Shown: one piece after another, positions 11,051-24,100 of the stretch
Layout of the letters: every line of letters starts with the position of its first letter
Position numbering within the stretch: the stretch's first letter is position 1
Source of the DNA: Ochotona curzoniae
Lineage: Eukaryota; Chordata; Mammalia; Lagomorpha; Ochotonidae
Assembly: GCF_017591425.1 (NCBI RefSeq)
Contig: NW_024467101.1
Coordinates: forward strand, 10,862,918-10,926,917
Reading direction: 5' to 3'
DNA: 64,000 nt
Position numbers and translations under genes: made by a program
The notes under the pieces: generated by a model
What the model saw: the letters and a program-made list of their open reading frames with translations, nothing else
Told to the model about the DNA's origin: nothing
The model's database searches: none

Positions 11051-12260
11051 TAAATACCGGGAAGAACTTCATCCAGGGTCTGTCGCAAAATAAGACTCCC
11101 CTCCTCACCTCCAAATGTGTGTATCAGATGTGAGGGCTGGGCTTTGGTGAGCCTGTTTCCCACACCATGTTTTTTAAGCCATACAAAGGGAAGGGCATTC
11201 ACCTTCAGAGCATCTAAGAGTGAAGGACACTTCTCAGTGTGTGCAGGTGCAGAAGAGAAGCTTGTCAATCAAACCTCCGAGGCAACGGCAAGACTGATTG
11301 TGGGTGAGCAAGTGGCACGGTCAGTGTACGTAAGGAACGAAGGTCGAGAGGTCACACATCCAGTCCAAAAGGATGACTCCATGGACAGAACCACCCCCCC
11401 CCCCATCCAAAGATCCCTAAGGAATACTCCTCTTCAAAAACAAACGGAGAGAATTACACCTAACTACTTCACGGTGACCCTCCAGGGATACAGCCGGAAG
11501 AGGATACGGCATTTGGGGGTACTGCTCGACAGGCAAGCGACCTTCTGAACGGGTAAGATGGAACAAGATTTTTGCAGCAAGTCTGCTGTGAGGTGGGACA
11601 GGAAAATACACAGTGCAGACCAAAGTTACAACATTGTGGCCGGAGAATGGTGCGTGGCAGGGAGCAGAGGTCTGCCCCACGTGGCTGCCCGCATTATCTC
11701 CATTTTATTGGATGAACAACAGAAGAGACTTAAATAACACACTGTACAAATGAAACAGGAGCAGGAACCATGGGAGAGGTATTCATGAGACCAAACAGGA
11801 AACCAATAAATAATAGAAAAGCTTTTTGTGCTAAAATAGAGAACTCTCGTTTCACATTTAGAAGTAGTTCAGCCATCCTTAAGTTATCCAGAAAAAGCTA
11901 AATCTGTTATCATTCATAAAACATAGAAGAAAAGTACAATTTAACAAAGGAAATTTTTAAAAGGCCAGTGTTTAGCTTATAAACCGCACGATTCACACAT
12001 CAAGCAATATAATCAATTGACTAAGGAACAAATTGGATTTTAAGTCCTTTGTAACAGGAACATACAGTAAGAAACTCCCCCATTCTCTACCCTTACATCC
12101 AACACATGTGATATTTAGGACACAGCTTGTAAGTGCTTTCAGAAAAGACTTTGAGAATCTTAGATACTGAAGGGTGCCAGCACTATGAATTTGAGTGATT
12201 TAACTCTAAAACTTCCTATAGGAATTTTGATAAAATGCATACATGCCTAACCCACTTTCT

Positions 12261-12287
12261 AGATATATATATATATATATTTTTTTT
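12261..12287. repeat. AT repeat with T-run
   Basis: About ten AT units are followed by eight T, immediately downstream (in gene sense) of the candidate polyadenylation signal. Confidence 0.9.
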
Positions 12288-12297
12288 GCAAGTAAAT

Positions 12298-12303
12298 TTT
12301 ATT
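12298..12303 (-). terminator. Candidate GRK3 polyadenylation signal AATAAA
   Basis: In gene sense the signal lies in CTTTTAAATAAAATTTACTT, followed 12-15 bases on by GCAAAAA, a plausible cleavage point. Beyond an AT repeat comes a GU-rich stretch near 12245-12258. It does not sit in a recognisable SINE, which favours it over the SINE-borne signals in the same UTR. Confidence 0.55.
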
Positions 12304-13984
12304 TAAAAGATGGGATTCGGCAGCTGTCAGCCTACATCAACACGGCCAGGTCAAGAACATGCCACTTGGGAAGGTCTTGAATGGCCCTCTCAGTCTCTGA
12401 GGACCCAGAAAACCTTGACATTTACAATGACTCAAGGAGACCGTCAGGTGTAATATTAGTGTTCAGGTTTGCATCACTGTCATTCTAACAAGTTTTTTTT
12501 TTTCCTGTGACATGGGTACAAATATTCATAATGTGGAGTGATTAATGTGGACTAAGCAAACCTTCCGTGGGAAGGAAAATTCCTACTAGATCTTTAGGGA
12601 AGCAAATTTTGGGAGCGTCGGAAACCCCTAGAGCCCACGGAAGCAGCAGCAAGGGCCCTAGTCATGATGTGGAGCCTGTAATGCTGGCAGCTTTCCTTCA
12701 GCTACAACGGAATCGCAACTGTGTCTACTGCTGAGCAAAGGGGAAATGCCTTTAAGGACCCCCATGCTGCTCTCCCACCTCCTAGGTCTGCAGGGCACAC
12801 ACACCAGGGCAAGGAGGTGCCTAGACAACAGCCTCTGCCTTGCTTTCCCTGCAGTGTGTTGAGAACACACCCATGGCGTGAACACCATGGGGTATGCCTG
12901 AGCTCGGTAGCTAGATAGTGCAACAAGTAGGTCATCAACCCTGAGGTGGCTGGCTGCCTGACCCCAACAAACACACAGGTCCAGAAACGTTTCACTTTTC
13001 AGGATACAGGATGAATTCACGGAGGTTTCCTACGTGTGTTACACGCATGGATGGTGCATTAAGTCAGCAGTGTTACTGTGTCCGGGTTTTCTCCATGGCT
13101 TTGCACAGCTCAGGGGTGAACTCTTGCACTTGTGGCATCACTGTGTGGGTGCTAGCTCTCTGAGTTTCTACTTTAAGAGCATTTTAGGTTTTGAAGATCA
13201 TGGATGTTTAACCCATGCAGAGGGAAAGCCACCTCTGATAGCAAGGGAAAAATCCATGAACTTCAACCCATCTCCCTCCTTGGGTGCTATGGGCCCTAAA
13301 GGAAATATTTTACCAGCAAATTAATTCCTTTGTTCCTTTGCCCCATCCCTAACTGCTCTTCTTTGCCACACCCATTCTGCCCACCTCACCCCTTACACAG
13401 GCTGGTTAATCCTTCAAGCCAGGATGGGCAGGACTGAATTCATCAGGCACCTTTGAATGACACAGAAACAGTTTCCAGAATCCAACTGAGGGGGAAGAAA
13501 TGGAGGATAAAATCATACCAAGCAAGTTTTATCTTACACCAGTGACTCTAACGTTTTACTGCAGAATTACACCTTGTCAAAGAGATGAATCTTTGAGAGG
13601 TTTCTTTTCTCCTCGACGTGTCATAGTTTTGAAACATGGGGCAGGGAGTGGGGAAGAAGAAATCAAGGATACCAAATGTATTGAATTGGCCCAAAGACTA
13701 ACTCTTGAGCAAAATGGTAAAAATAATAATAATAATAATCTGGGGAAAAAATAGCCCCGCACACTGTTTTCTTCATCTAGTTAAATCCTGTTGTCACTGG
13801 TAAGCAAGGTTTTCCACTGGCCACTGGCCATGGATGAGTTGTTTCAAGTGTCCACGTGGCATATGTCAGAAACACAAATACAGCAAAATCCTGTTGATCG
13901 ACGGAGTACATGGACGGCTCTGCCAAGCTGACAGCTTTCTTTCCTTGGTGTACCTTGTTAAACGTTGGACCCCTTCTTTCTAGT

Positions 13985-14340
13985 CTTTTAAAAATTCTTT
14001 CTTTTATTGTTGTTGACTTGGAAAGAAGAGACAGAGGAAGAGAAGGAAAGAAGAAAAAGTGGCAGGGAGAGACGAGGGAGAGCCATCTTTCATCTGCAGC
14101 TTTAGAACCCTGCAAATGTCTACAACAGCCAGAGCCAGGCCAGGCTCAAGTCAGGTGCCTGGCATTCAATCCAGGTTTGCGGTACTGGGGCCATGGGAGG
14201 ATGGCAACCCAGCACCCTGGGCTGCCACATGCACAGTCACAGGACACCAGATTAGAAGTGAAGCCAGAACTGACACTTGGATATGGCATGTGGGCACCCC
14301 AAGTGGCAGCCCAGCTGCTGTCCACGCATGCCCACCCCTA
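13985..14340 (-). mobile_element. Old C-type SINE in the 3' UTR
   Basis: The tail side carries an AATAAA in gene sense at 14003-14008. The body includes GCCAGAGCCAGGCCAGGCTC and diverged head sequence. Confidence 0.6.
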
Positions 14341-15057
14341 GCCCTGTCCTTTTATAGAGAATGTGAATGGGGTTGGACCAATCACAGTACTTTTGATCCC
14401 TGGTGAAACAATAAGCTGCTTTCTTGAAGCATTGCTGACAAATCACACTTACACATGAAACAGAAGGAAAAATGACAGATTTCAACGACATGCACCAAAG
14501 AAAATGTTTTACGGGAGTTAAAAATAACAATCTCTGACTCAAGAAGCTTTTATCTCCTATAAGTTACAAAGCAGCTAAAGGTATCTATTATTTGTAGGCT
14601 TTTTTTCTTGATTGAATTAGAAATCAAGACTTACTAGAATATACTTTTATAAAAATAACCTCCACCTAGATTATTTTCCTTAACAATGGCATAACATCCC
14701 ACTCAGAGGAATTTACGTAAGGGATGCTAGGTGGGACTTGGTCCTCTTTAACGGTCCACATGCAAGCAGGGAATCGGAAAACCTGAAACAGGTCAGGTGC
14801 GCCATCAACTGCAGCCCAAATGGCTCTTCCTCTGGCCAGGTGGGCACAGGTGCAGACCCTGCAGGATGCACCCAGGCACAAGGAGGCTCCTGGGCCCATG
14901 TCCTACAGAATTCTGCCTTCTCCAGGGCATCTAACCAGACCCCAGTGCAACCAGTGACCTCCTAAGTTTCACCGGGCACTTGGGCCCCCCAAGAGCTGCA
15001 TGGACTCATGTAAATCATCAAAATTGCAAAGCGTAAAAACTTCCTCGGAGCGTGCCG

Positions 15058-15188
15058 TAGGTCTTCAGAAAGTTCATGAAAAACAGGTATCGTGGAAAAT
15101 CAGTGCAAGGATTTAAATACTTTTTTCTCTTAAACAAAATAAATCTTTTAAGTCCCTTTTTATCCATGAACTTTTACAAGCACCCTCG
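15058..15188. mobile_element. MITE-like element
   Basis: It starts TAGGTCTTCAGAAAGTTCAT and ends CCATGAACTTTTACAAGCAC, an inverted-repeat pair matching the copy at 3380. Confidence 0.65.
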
Positions 15189-15209
15189 TAAGTCTGAGGC
15201 AAAAGGTTC

Positions 15210-15539
15210 CTCGGGGGAGGAAGGGGGGGAGGTTGCAGCGGTGCGATGCGCTCACCCTCTGCCCTCCGGCTCCCACAGCCCATATGGGTGCCAGTTTAAG
15301 TCCACTAAGCTCTCTACTTATGGTCCTGGGAAAGCATAACAGGATGGTCCATCTTCTTGGGACCCTGCACCCATGTGAGAGACCCAGAAGAAGTTCCTGA
15401 CTCCTGGCTTCAGATTGGTTCAGCTCCAACCATTGCGACCACTGGAGGAAGAAGACCATTGGATGGAAGAGTTCTCTGTCTTTTTTTCTCTATGTAATTC
15501 TGCCTTTCCAATAAAAATACATAAATATTAAAAAAAAAG
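15210..15539 (+). mobile_element. C-type SINE
   Basis: It is flanked by AAAAGGTTC at about 15201-15209 and 15540-15548, a probable duplication. The tail reads CCAATAAAAATACATAAATA. Confidence 0.85.
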
Positions 15540-15624
15540 AAAAGGTTCTTTGGGATATTTGTCATATATATATATATTTGTAAAAGAGGATAGTCTTAAG
15601 TTCTACTCTTGAGCAAAAAACAAA

Positions 15625-15940
15625 AAAATTTTTTTTTTTTAATTTTAAGTTTATTTGAAAGGCAGAGAACACACAGAGCTTCTCTCCTCTGGTTCACTGC
15701 CCAAACGTCCACAGCAGTGGAGGCCAGGCCAGGCTGATGTGGGAAGCTGGGGACTCAACCTGAGTCTCCCCTGCGCAAGGCAGAAACCCCACTAGCCAAG
15801 CCATCCCTGCCGTCTTCCTGGGTGCGCATTTGCAGCACGTAGGATCAGAAGCAGAGTCGGGTTCAAATCCAAGTACTTTAAAACAGGAAGGGGGTATCCC
15901 AAACAAGGCATGTCTTAATGGCTGTGTCCAATGCCCACCT
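15625..15940 (-). mobile_element. Old C-type SINE in the 3' UTR
   Basis: The tail side has TTTATTTGAAAGGCAGAGAA, so an AATAAA lies in gene sense at 15650-15655. The body contains GGCCAGGCCAGGCTGATG. Confidence 0.75.
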
Positions 15941-15947
15941 CTTTCAC

Positions 15948-16050
15948 ATTAAAAAAAAAAAAAGATTTGTTTTCATTTTATTGGATGGACAGAGAGATAA
16001 TACTTGTGAAAAAGCTTGTGGATCGGCACAACTTGATGGCCAGGATGGAG
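15948..16050 (-). mobile_element. SINE tail fragment
   Basis: An A-run, then AGATTTGTTTTCATTTTATT and GGACAGAGAGATAATAC, fits a SINE tail read backwards. The continuation is not recognisable. Confidence 0.45.
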
Positions 16051-18001
16051 GGAACGCAGCAATCCTTCCGAACACGTGGGCGTAGCCAGAGTCATCAGAT
16101 GTGAGATGCTGAGCCCGGCTCCTGTCCATGCCCGGGCCAGGTTGGAGCAGCCGAGCAGTGCTGAGTGCACCGTGAACCTGCCGCCAAGACGGGAACCACA
16201 CCACTTGGGACTGCCACCACCCATGGCTGAGAGGGCACTTGTTTCCTTAGGTACAATGCTGCCTCTCCATCGCTGGGTGACTTTTTTTCTATCTCTCCCT
16301 CTCTCAAGAATGAAACCTACACCCCATGCTTCCTTTCTGAATCAGGCAAGAACGCAGGTGAATTGCGCACACGCCTCCCACGCTGGAGGTGGTGAGGCTG
16401 TAGAATGTGTGGGTTTCACTCAAACTGAGAGTTGGCAAGGATCGTGAACCCCAGACATTTTCCCCCGACAATGATTCCTTTATGAAACGGCAGATCCTTT
16501 TGGTGAATTATCTTCCAAACACTCAAGACACAATTCTTTGTTAATGAGTATTCAACTCCCCTCAACGCATGCAGAGAACAAAGACCACAGAACCAGCAAA
16601 CCACGGCAAACAATCCCAAAGTCTGGCTAATTTGCATTGTTGGTACTGTGTGGGGAGCCATATGCTAAAGCTAGGCCAAGAACAGGACAAACATGTGGTC
16701 TTTTGAAATTGTTATTATTTTTTCAGTCTGTCAACATGGGGGAGTTGGCCGTTTTGGTTGTTTTTTTTTTTTTTTTTAACAATTCAGCATCTATTTGGCG
16801 GCATCAGGGCATGGGGGTGGGCACAGCTGGGATGGGTCAAGCAGTCTGAGCCCTGTGATGTCGTCACTACAGTAGAACCACGCAGTGCGTGGGAAAGCCT
16901 CCCTCCATGGCAGGAGAGGCTGACAGTGGTGGCGAGGCAGAGACCCAGCCTACAGCCGACACATCCACTCATCCGCTCTCCAGCATTCATAAATTATGCA
17001 AACGGGTAAAACCGAGCGATTTTGTGTCTTCTCTTGCACATCCCTTATGGCTGAACAGCAGGAGCCAGGGCCGCATGCCTGTGTCACACAACCACACTTG
17101 TGATACGAGACATGCGGCCATGAGCAGCTGGACACAGGGAAGCGCTGTTTGTTCAGGCACGTTGGGCTGGAAGGGTCTCAAAACTCGCTGTTGGACCCTG
17201 AAATCCCAGATTCTCCTGTTGCTCCGTAGGAGTTGCGGCAAATCTTTCCAGTCACTGACGGATGAGGGCCCAGGGTTCCTCACAGCAGATGCCATGTGCT
17301 TGGAGAATGTGATCCCATCACTGCCGGGGCGGGGGGGACAGGGAGCCCCCTGAGATAGAGGCTGGGAGGCTGGGTAGGCCATGTGAGGGCCCTGAGTGCC
17401 ACCTCGTCAGCTTTGGAGCCTGGACAAGAAAATGTTAAGCTCTGAGCGGGGCATGCGAGGCAGTACGCTGCTGTGCACCCACCGTCCTAGAGCCGGGAGC
17501 TGGAATACACAAGATCCATGAACTCTGCTGTCCACCCAGAGGATGACGGCGATGCTTCAGGCGGCCTGCGACCCAACACTAAAGGTGCCTCAACTCCATC
17601 CTGCAAAGTCTCTGCGATACATTTGATATCAAACCTAAACATGTTTAAGTAAGAAGCAGGAGTCACTTCAAGTTCTAGGCCTTGTAGAGACCACAGTGCG
17701 CAGCCAAGAAGTAGAACTTTCATTCCATCAGCAGTTCTGAGCACGGACAGATGGTATCCAGCAGGTGGGGAGAGGGTGACCCCAACTGGGTAGTGGTCCT
17801 AACTCCTATTGGGAGCATCATGGTGCCTGGGACCTTTGCCAGCCAAAGAGAGAGAGAGAGACAGAGAGGGAGCGAGACCCCCCTGCGCTCGCTCGCTCGG
17901 TTGCTGTGCTGAACTCGGATCCTTGATTTCTCCCATAGGCTCTGTGCCGAGGGCCCGAGACCCCCGGGCGGACTCCTCGAGGACCCCGCTGCTCCTGGGC
18001 G

Positions 18002-18163
18002 TCAGAGGCCATTGCTGTTTCTGTGACACAGGGGTGGCTTGGACAGCTCGACGACACCAGAGCGGGGTTTGTTAAGGAACTTGGGGGCGCGGCGCAGGAG
18101 CCGCTGGGCCTCTGTGAAGGTCTCAGTCAATTCCTTCTTCCATTGCACAAACTCTGGGTCACT
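18002..18163 (-). CDS. GRK3: GRK3 exon 21, coding part: PH C-terminal helix, G-beta-gamma tail and stop (S636-L688)
   Basis: The coding part runs from [16 protein letters not shown] through [12 protein letters not shown] to LCHRNSNGL and TGA at 18002-18004. W643 and the basic stretch after it form the G-beta-gamma binding region that brings the kinase to the membrane. The acceptor is TTCCCATCCAG. The exon continues into the 3' UTR. Confidence 0.98.
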   Translation of the reverse strand, partial: SDPEFVQWKKELTETFTEAQRLLRRAPKFLNKPRSGVVELSKPPLCHRNSNGL

Positions 18164-21100
18164 CTGGATGGGAAAACGAAAGGAGAAGCTGTGACAGGTC
18201 CTCCCCACGCTGCCCCTGACCCCAGCTGCTGAGACTGTCTCGAGGATCTCGCTGAGGCTGTGACGGGGTGGGGGGGGGAAGAGTGAGCACCCCCGTTTCG
18301 CCTGCCACGCAGGGCGAGGTTAAACCTCACAGTTGCTGCTGTCTCCCCACTCACTCAGGGAATGACCTTGGCTTTCTCCCACAGCTGGAGGCGTCTGAGC
18401 AAATGAACGGACTCCGCATGTGGGTAACAGAGGAACAAAGCTATTTTCAGGAGGTGTTTTGGTCGCTACTGCTTCTTTGGCTTTCAAAACTCCCATTTAG
18501 AAAACGCAGACACACGCACACACACACACACACCCCACACACACATACACAGAAAGAAGGAAATGTCCTATAACCAGGCAGCTGCCCCTGCTCAGTGTGT
18601 ATACTCCTAGAGCGGTTCTTCCACCTAAGGAGAAAATCGTTGCACACTCACCTCACATTGCAAGACAAATTGTTTCCCTCCTTTTATCCGGAACAAGATG
18701 CATTTTTTATCTTTAATCTGCGTTTCTTCCACGGACAAAATCTGTTCCATTGTCAGCAAACTTTGCTAACCATAAAAAATAATAACAAAGGGAAAAAATA
18801 CACACAAAAAAATTACTTGCCATCCTCTCGTGATTTCTTAAGTTAAAAAAGTGACAACACCAAAGACTATCAGCTTAGAGCATGCTCAGGTGAACTGGCC
18901 GGTCCCTCTGGTAGAAGTTAATTCTAGAAGCGAGGAGAAACGGCTGCAAAGGAAGGTGGGGCAGAAACCCAAACTCCAGTTATCTCCAAGGAAACCGTGA
19001 AGACAGAGATGTCTCCGTGTGAGGCCAACAGGCCACACTGCTTCCTCGGTACAGACTCCTCCAGGGAGTGGTCAGGACTCCCAACTTTTTGTCGCAAACA
19101 CTCATATTCTAGTCCATCCATCTAGTCTTGGAAGAACAAGGACAGACCTGCTGGCTGCCGGGAATGAAGGCATGCCTTGAGTCTAAGGCAGCAACCCAGG
19201 ACATGCCTGGCCAAGTTAGCCTGGAAGCCGGTGGCGTTCTGATAATGCCAACATGGCGGCATATATCCAGCTGACATCTTACAAGAGTGTCACATGGAGG
19301 CTACAGCGTGGCTGCTTCGGGCGAACACTGTGTGTCATGAACTCCTTACCATTTAGTGGCTGCTTGATTTTTGTTGTGTGTTTGTTTACCCTAGGAATCC
19401 TAAACGGAAAACACCACCATTCCTTCCTTCCTTATGGGCCTGCTCACACATACTATGCAACTTCTCACAGAGTATGCTAAGCATAAACATGCTGAAAACC
19501 ACGGTCATTCATGGCATGGCACCTGCTGTTAACCAGAAATTCTGTTTGCACCTGTTTTTAAAGTGTTCAAACCTTCTGAAAGGTGAAACAGTTTCTCTTC
19601 AGCACGCATGACAGTGGCTCGCCACTAGATAGGACCATAAACGGGAAACACGCCTGGGGTTCACACACTGTCCGGAAACAGCCTGAACTTGGGGAGCCAG
19701 CACCAGCAATGATCCTTCAGGGCCCCAAAGAGGCCTTACCAATGGGAGCACAAGTCCCAGCTGTGCATCAGTTTTTAAAAAAAACTACTTTGAAGGGACA
19801 ATGCAGTTGGTGTGGTTAATGTGCAATTGTAGCCCTTCGAGAGAAACAGCAGACATCACAGAAAATCCAATCCAATCAAATGCCTGATGCCAGAGCCTGC
19901 TAATTTCCATGCTCTGATCATAGGGGAACTGCCAGACGAGAACAACCTCTGTGACACAGAGGCCCTCTGTCCCGCCTATGACACTTCGCCCCTCATCTGA
20001 CCGACTGTGTCACTGGGGGCCAGATTCCCACCTTCTAGGGCCCCTGGTTTTCGCTTTATAAAATGATCCCCTAAAGATGACAAAGCAGATTGAGGTTGCT
20101 GTTTAACGCACACAAAAAAACAAACACACACACACAAATACAAATCTGGCCTCAGATAAACATGCAGCAGTCACAGTGGTCGTTATCACTTCTATGTATC
20201 CCATTTCTCAGATGAGCATACTGAGGCTCGGAGTTAGTACCATATGCCCCAAATCCTGGAGATACTGGGCGGTGGATCTGTGTGTGACCCCAGAGCCCAG
20301 AGTTTCTCCCCTGTGACCTACCAACTGTTCCCCTGGCCTCTTCAGGCCACGCCAGCCCGACCCCCCTGGAAGGCAGGCTGTGTTCTTCGGGGCTACCGAG
20401 TTCCTCCCAGTTGTGGCCTGCACTTGCAAGTTTACAAGTCCAGGTGTGAGCAGGGTTGTTCTCGGGTGTCCCAAGTGAAAACATGCACGCAGGTGCCGGA
20501 GGACATTTGAAGAAGCAGGTTGGCAAACGTGGACAGACCACATGACAGAGAACCCACGGAAGAGGGGCCGTGACTCACCCGTGACTCGCCCTCCCCTCTC
20601 CACTCGAGCCGATTCGGGAAGAGGTAAAAATAGCGCCGCTGCCACTGAGTCAGGAACGGGTTCCCCAGCTTCAGCATGTACCCATGCATGATGCAGTCTC
20701 GCCCCAGTGCATAGTCTGCGGGCCAGAAAGGGATGATGAACAAGCCAGAAAGAGACGGGTGAGCAAGCCCGGGAAACTCAGTGTCCTGACTACCTCACTC
20801 TCAGACACGGGACAGAATGTGCTCGCTCGGCCTCGGCACCACGTGAACGGCGAGTCTAAAGGCTGGGGGAGGTGAGGCCGGTCCCATTCGTTCTTGCCTC
20901 ACGTACTAAAGAAGCAAGATCTCCCGATGTTCTCATGAACCCAGGCTGCTCCTTCCTAACTATCACAGGGCAAGACCCTGCCCCTGCACTCCTGGCTTTT
21001 TGTATAGGTAATGAGTATTGGTGATCTGTGAATCCAAGCCAGTCCTCAAGCACTTCTGCCTAACACGGAGCTGGGATCCTGCCTTTCTTTATTATTATTA

Positions 21101-24100
21101 TTTTTATTTTTAATTTTTTAAAATTATTATTTGAAGGGCCTGGCGTGGTAGCCTAGCAGCTAAAGTCCTCGCTTTGCACGTGCTGGGATCACACTTGGGC
21201 ACCAATTCTAATCCCAGCGGTTCCACTTCCCATCCAGCTCCCTGCCTGTGGCCTGGGAAAGCAGTCGAGGACGGCCCAAAGCCTTGGGACCCTGCACCTG
21301 CATGAAAATCCAAAAGAGGCTCCTGGCTCCTGGCTTTGATCAGCACAGCTCCAGATGTTGAGGCTGCTTGGGGATTGAATCGATAGACAGAAGGTCTTTC
21401 TCTCTGTCTCTCCTCCTCTCTGTAAATCTTTCCAATTAAAAAAAAATAAATCCTTTTTAAAAAATTATTATTTGAAAACCAGAGTTACAGAAAAAGAAGA
21501 AGAGACACAGAGCAAGACAGCGGTCTTCCACCTCCTGGTTCAGTCCCATGTTGCTGACAACTGACAGGGCGTAAAACAGTTCAAAATCCAATCTGGGTCC
21601 CACACTCGGGTGACAGGGACTCCAGGACCTAAGCCATCACCTGCTGCCTCGCAGACTGTGCAGTAGCAAGAAGCAGGACGCTGGGATGTGGAGCAGCGCC
21701 AGGACCCACACCAGGCCCTCTGATATGAGGCGGTGGTGTCCCAAATAACGAATGCCCACTCCAGGGAGGGCTCGTGTTACAGGCTTCACCAAAAGTCTTG
21801 GCAATTTTGCTAGAATCATACCACTCACTCACTCATTCATTCCGTCAACGACTATTCCATGAGGGCTCAGGCATGGGACGGGTTCTAAGCCTCTCGGATT
21901 TAGCATCAAATGATGGTGACAAAAGCCTCCACCCTCAGAAGATCATAACCTCACAACAATGTCAGGAAACCTGCTCGCACAGTCCACACTGTGCCACGTG
22001 AGACAAGCAGGAGGAAGAAGGACCAGGGAGGGGGCCGGGGAAAGGTTAGTGATGACAAGTGGGCTTTGTGGAGTCAGCATTTTCACAAAACAGACGCATG
22101 TGTTTCCAAAGTCAATGTTCAGCACAAATTTTATAACTGACGTTTCTCAAGGATCTAAGTTTACACCAGATTTTTCTGCAAAGGAGACCTTTCAAATCAG
22201 CAACCAGGATCTAGCTAAGCACAAATTATTTACCAATATATGAAGAGAAATGCATTTACTCGTAAGACATGCTAGCCAAAGATAGCTCCAACCAAAAGAC
22301 ACAAGGTCATAAATGCATGTGTGTTTTTCTGGGTCCGCTTTGTCTGTGTCCTCCTCTGAGCAAACGACCACTGATAGGACATCCCAGCTGGGATCTATCA
22401 TGACAGGTGTTTTGGTGCAGACACTTCAGAGGACCACTTCGAGTCCCACCTGCTCTGCTTCCGACTCAGCTTTTGGATGCTGATGTGCCAGGGAAGGTGG
22501 CAGATGATGGCCTGAAGTCCTGAGGCCCAGCCACCCACAGGGGAGACCAAACTGACATTCTAGTTTCTTGGCTTCAACCTGGCTCAGCCCTGGCTGTCGT
22601 GAGCATCTGTGTGTGTGTGTGTGTATAATATACATATTATATATGTACCTGAAACAGTACTTATTATATATTACCATATGCTAACATATGTCAAGCATAT
22701 ATTTACAAGATGATTATTACTAAAAAAGAGAACCTCATTTCCGATCCTGCTCCTTACTAATGCACCTGGGAGAGCAGCAGAAGATGACCCAAGGGCTTGG
22801 GACCCTGCATCCACATGGGAGACCCAGATGAAGCTCCTGGCTTTGACCCGGCCTTAGCCCAGGCCGTTGTGGCCAGTTGGGCAGTGAACCAGTGGCTGCA
22901 TTCTCTCTCTCTCTTTCCCTCTCTCTCTCCCCCTCTCTCTCATAATGAAATGAACATCATCAACTGCAGTTAGTTTATCCAAGGCTCAAGCAATGTTCAG
23001 ATAAAACAGCAGAAAACATTTAGTGAAGCTAGGACTGCTGGTGTATTTAACATCTGACATTATGGCTCCTGCTTTGGAAACCCTAACAAAGCCCTTGATT
23101 AATTTAAAGAGAACTAGAGCTTTGGATGGGTACGGACAGCCCTGTAAGGTTAAGCTGCCACCTGCAATGTTGGCATCCCTTACAAGTACCAGTCGGGGTC
23201 TCAGCTGCTCCACTTCTGATCTGCTAATGCTTTGGAGAAGCTATAGAACACGGCCCAAGTGTCTTGGACCTGTCACCCACCTGGGAGACCTGGATGGAGT
23301 TTCTAACTCCTGGCTTCGGTCTGGAAGGTCCTCAATACAACTTACTGCATACTCCATAGGGTCCAGCACACCACAAAAATCCTTGTTAGAAAATTCTTCA
23401 GACTCTCAAGATGGTAGCAACGGCCTTACACTAGCCCAGCGCCCGTGTGCACGCAGAGCTCACGCACTTGGCCGGCTCTATTCCTAGCCCAGCGGGAATC
23501 ACTCCTCAAGGAGAAGGCTTCCAAGCCACCCTCAAACACTGCCAGGTAAGCAGACAGTGCCACCTCTGATGGAACAATGCCATCTCTGCACATTTTCACG
23601 TGTGTGGCGTGGCGACGGGGCACACTGCCCTAAGCCCTAAACTCAAACAACAGGTGCCGTCGCTTTATTCTTCTAGAAGATTCTCCGGGATCCAAATATA
23701 TTTTTTCAGCTATCCTGGGGATCCTGAAAACGCACTGCATCGGGAAGGGATCGGGACACAGGAACTGTTTTACCTTCTTCGTGGCCCAGCTGTTTGTTTT
23801 TGGCTCTCTTCCTGGCCTCGAGCTTATCCGTGTCCGCGTTCACCGCTTCGTACACTGTTTCCGCCACTTCCTGCTGCCAGCGTTCAGAGATGACCAGGGG
23901 GAAGTTCTTGTAGAGTTCTTGGTCACAATCAAGCAGCTTATTGTTTTGAGAAAGCAAAGATATTTGGGGTTGAGCAAAACAAACAGACTCAAACGGCAGC
24001 GCAGCCGGGGGACTTGGCACCCTTAGATGACCACACACCATCACTGACTGACAGGCTGTCATGGTCGTGAGTCACGCAGGCCCACGTCACAGCTCCCCCA

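Larger units (their letters stand above)
12283..18001 (-). other. GRK3: Presumed GRK3 3' UTR, about 5.7 kb
   Basis: The region follows the stop codon without a break. Between the stop and 15979 I see no AATAAA in gene sense, so a long UTR is likely; the AATAAA copies at 15977-15982, 15650-15655 and 14003-14008 sit in SINE tails. The first isolated signal is at 12298-12303, which sets the left boundary used here. The UTR contains several SINEs, one MITE-like relic and AT repeats. It could extend to about 10430. Human GRK3 also has a multi-kilobase 3' UTR as I recall. Confidence 0.6.
20716..23773 (-). other. GRK3: GRK3 intron 18
   Basis: The intron is 3.1 kb. It contains a SINE nested inside an older opposite-strand SINE (21.1-21.8 kb) and three older forward SINEs between 22.4 and 23.3 kb. 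The segment 21820-21950 resembles an old dispersed repeat. Confidence 0.95.

Noticed and set aside
1..12000. Coding exons of MYO18B in the left part
   Set aside because: No minus-strand frame bounded by splice sites resembles the myosin. The first exon is probably noncoding or outside the window.
15977..15982. AATAAA in gene sense as the main GRK3 poly(A) signal
   Set aside because: It belongs to a SINE-type tail next to an A-run, so it is better treated as a potential secondary site.
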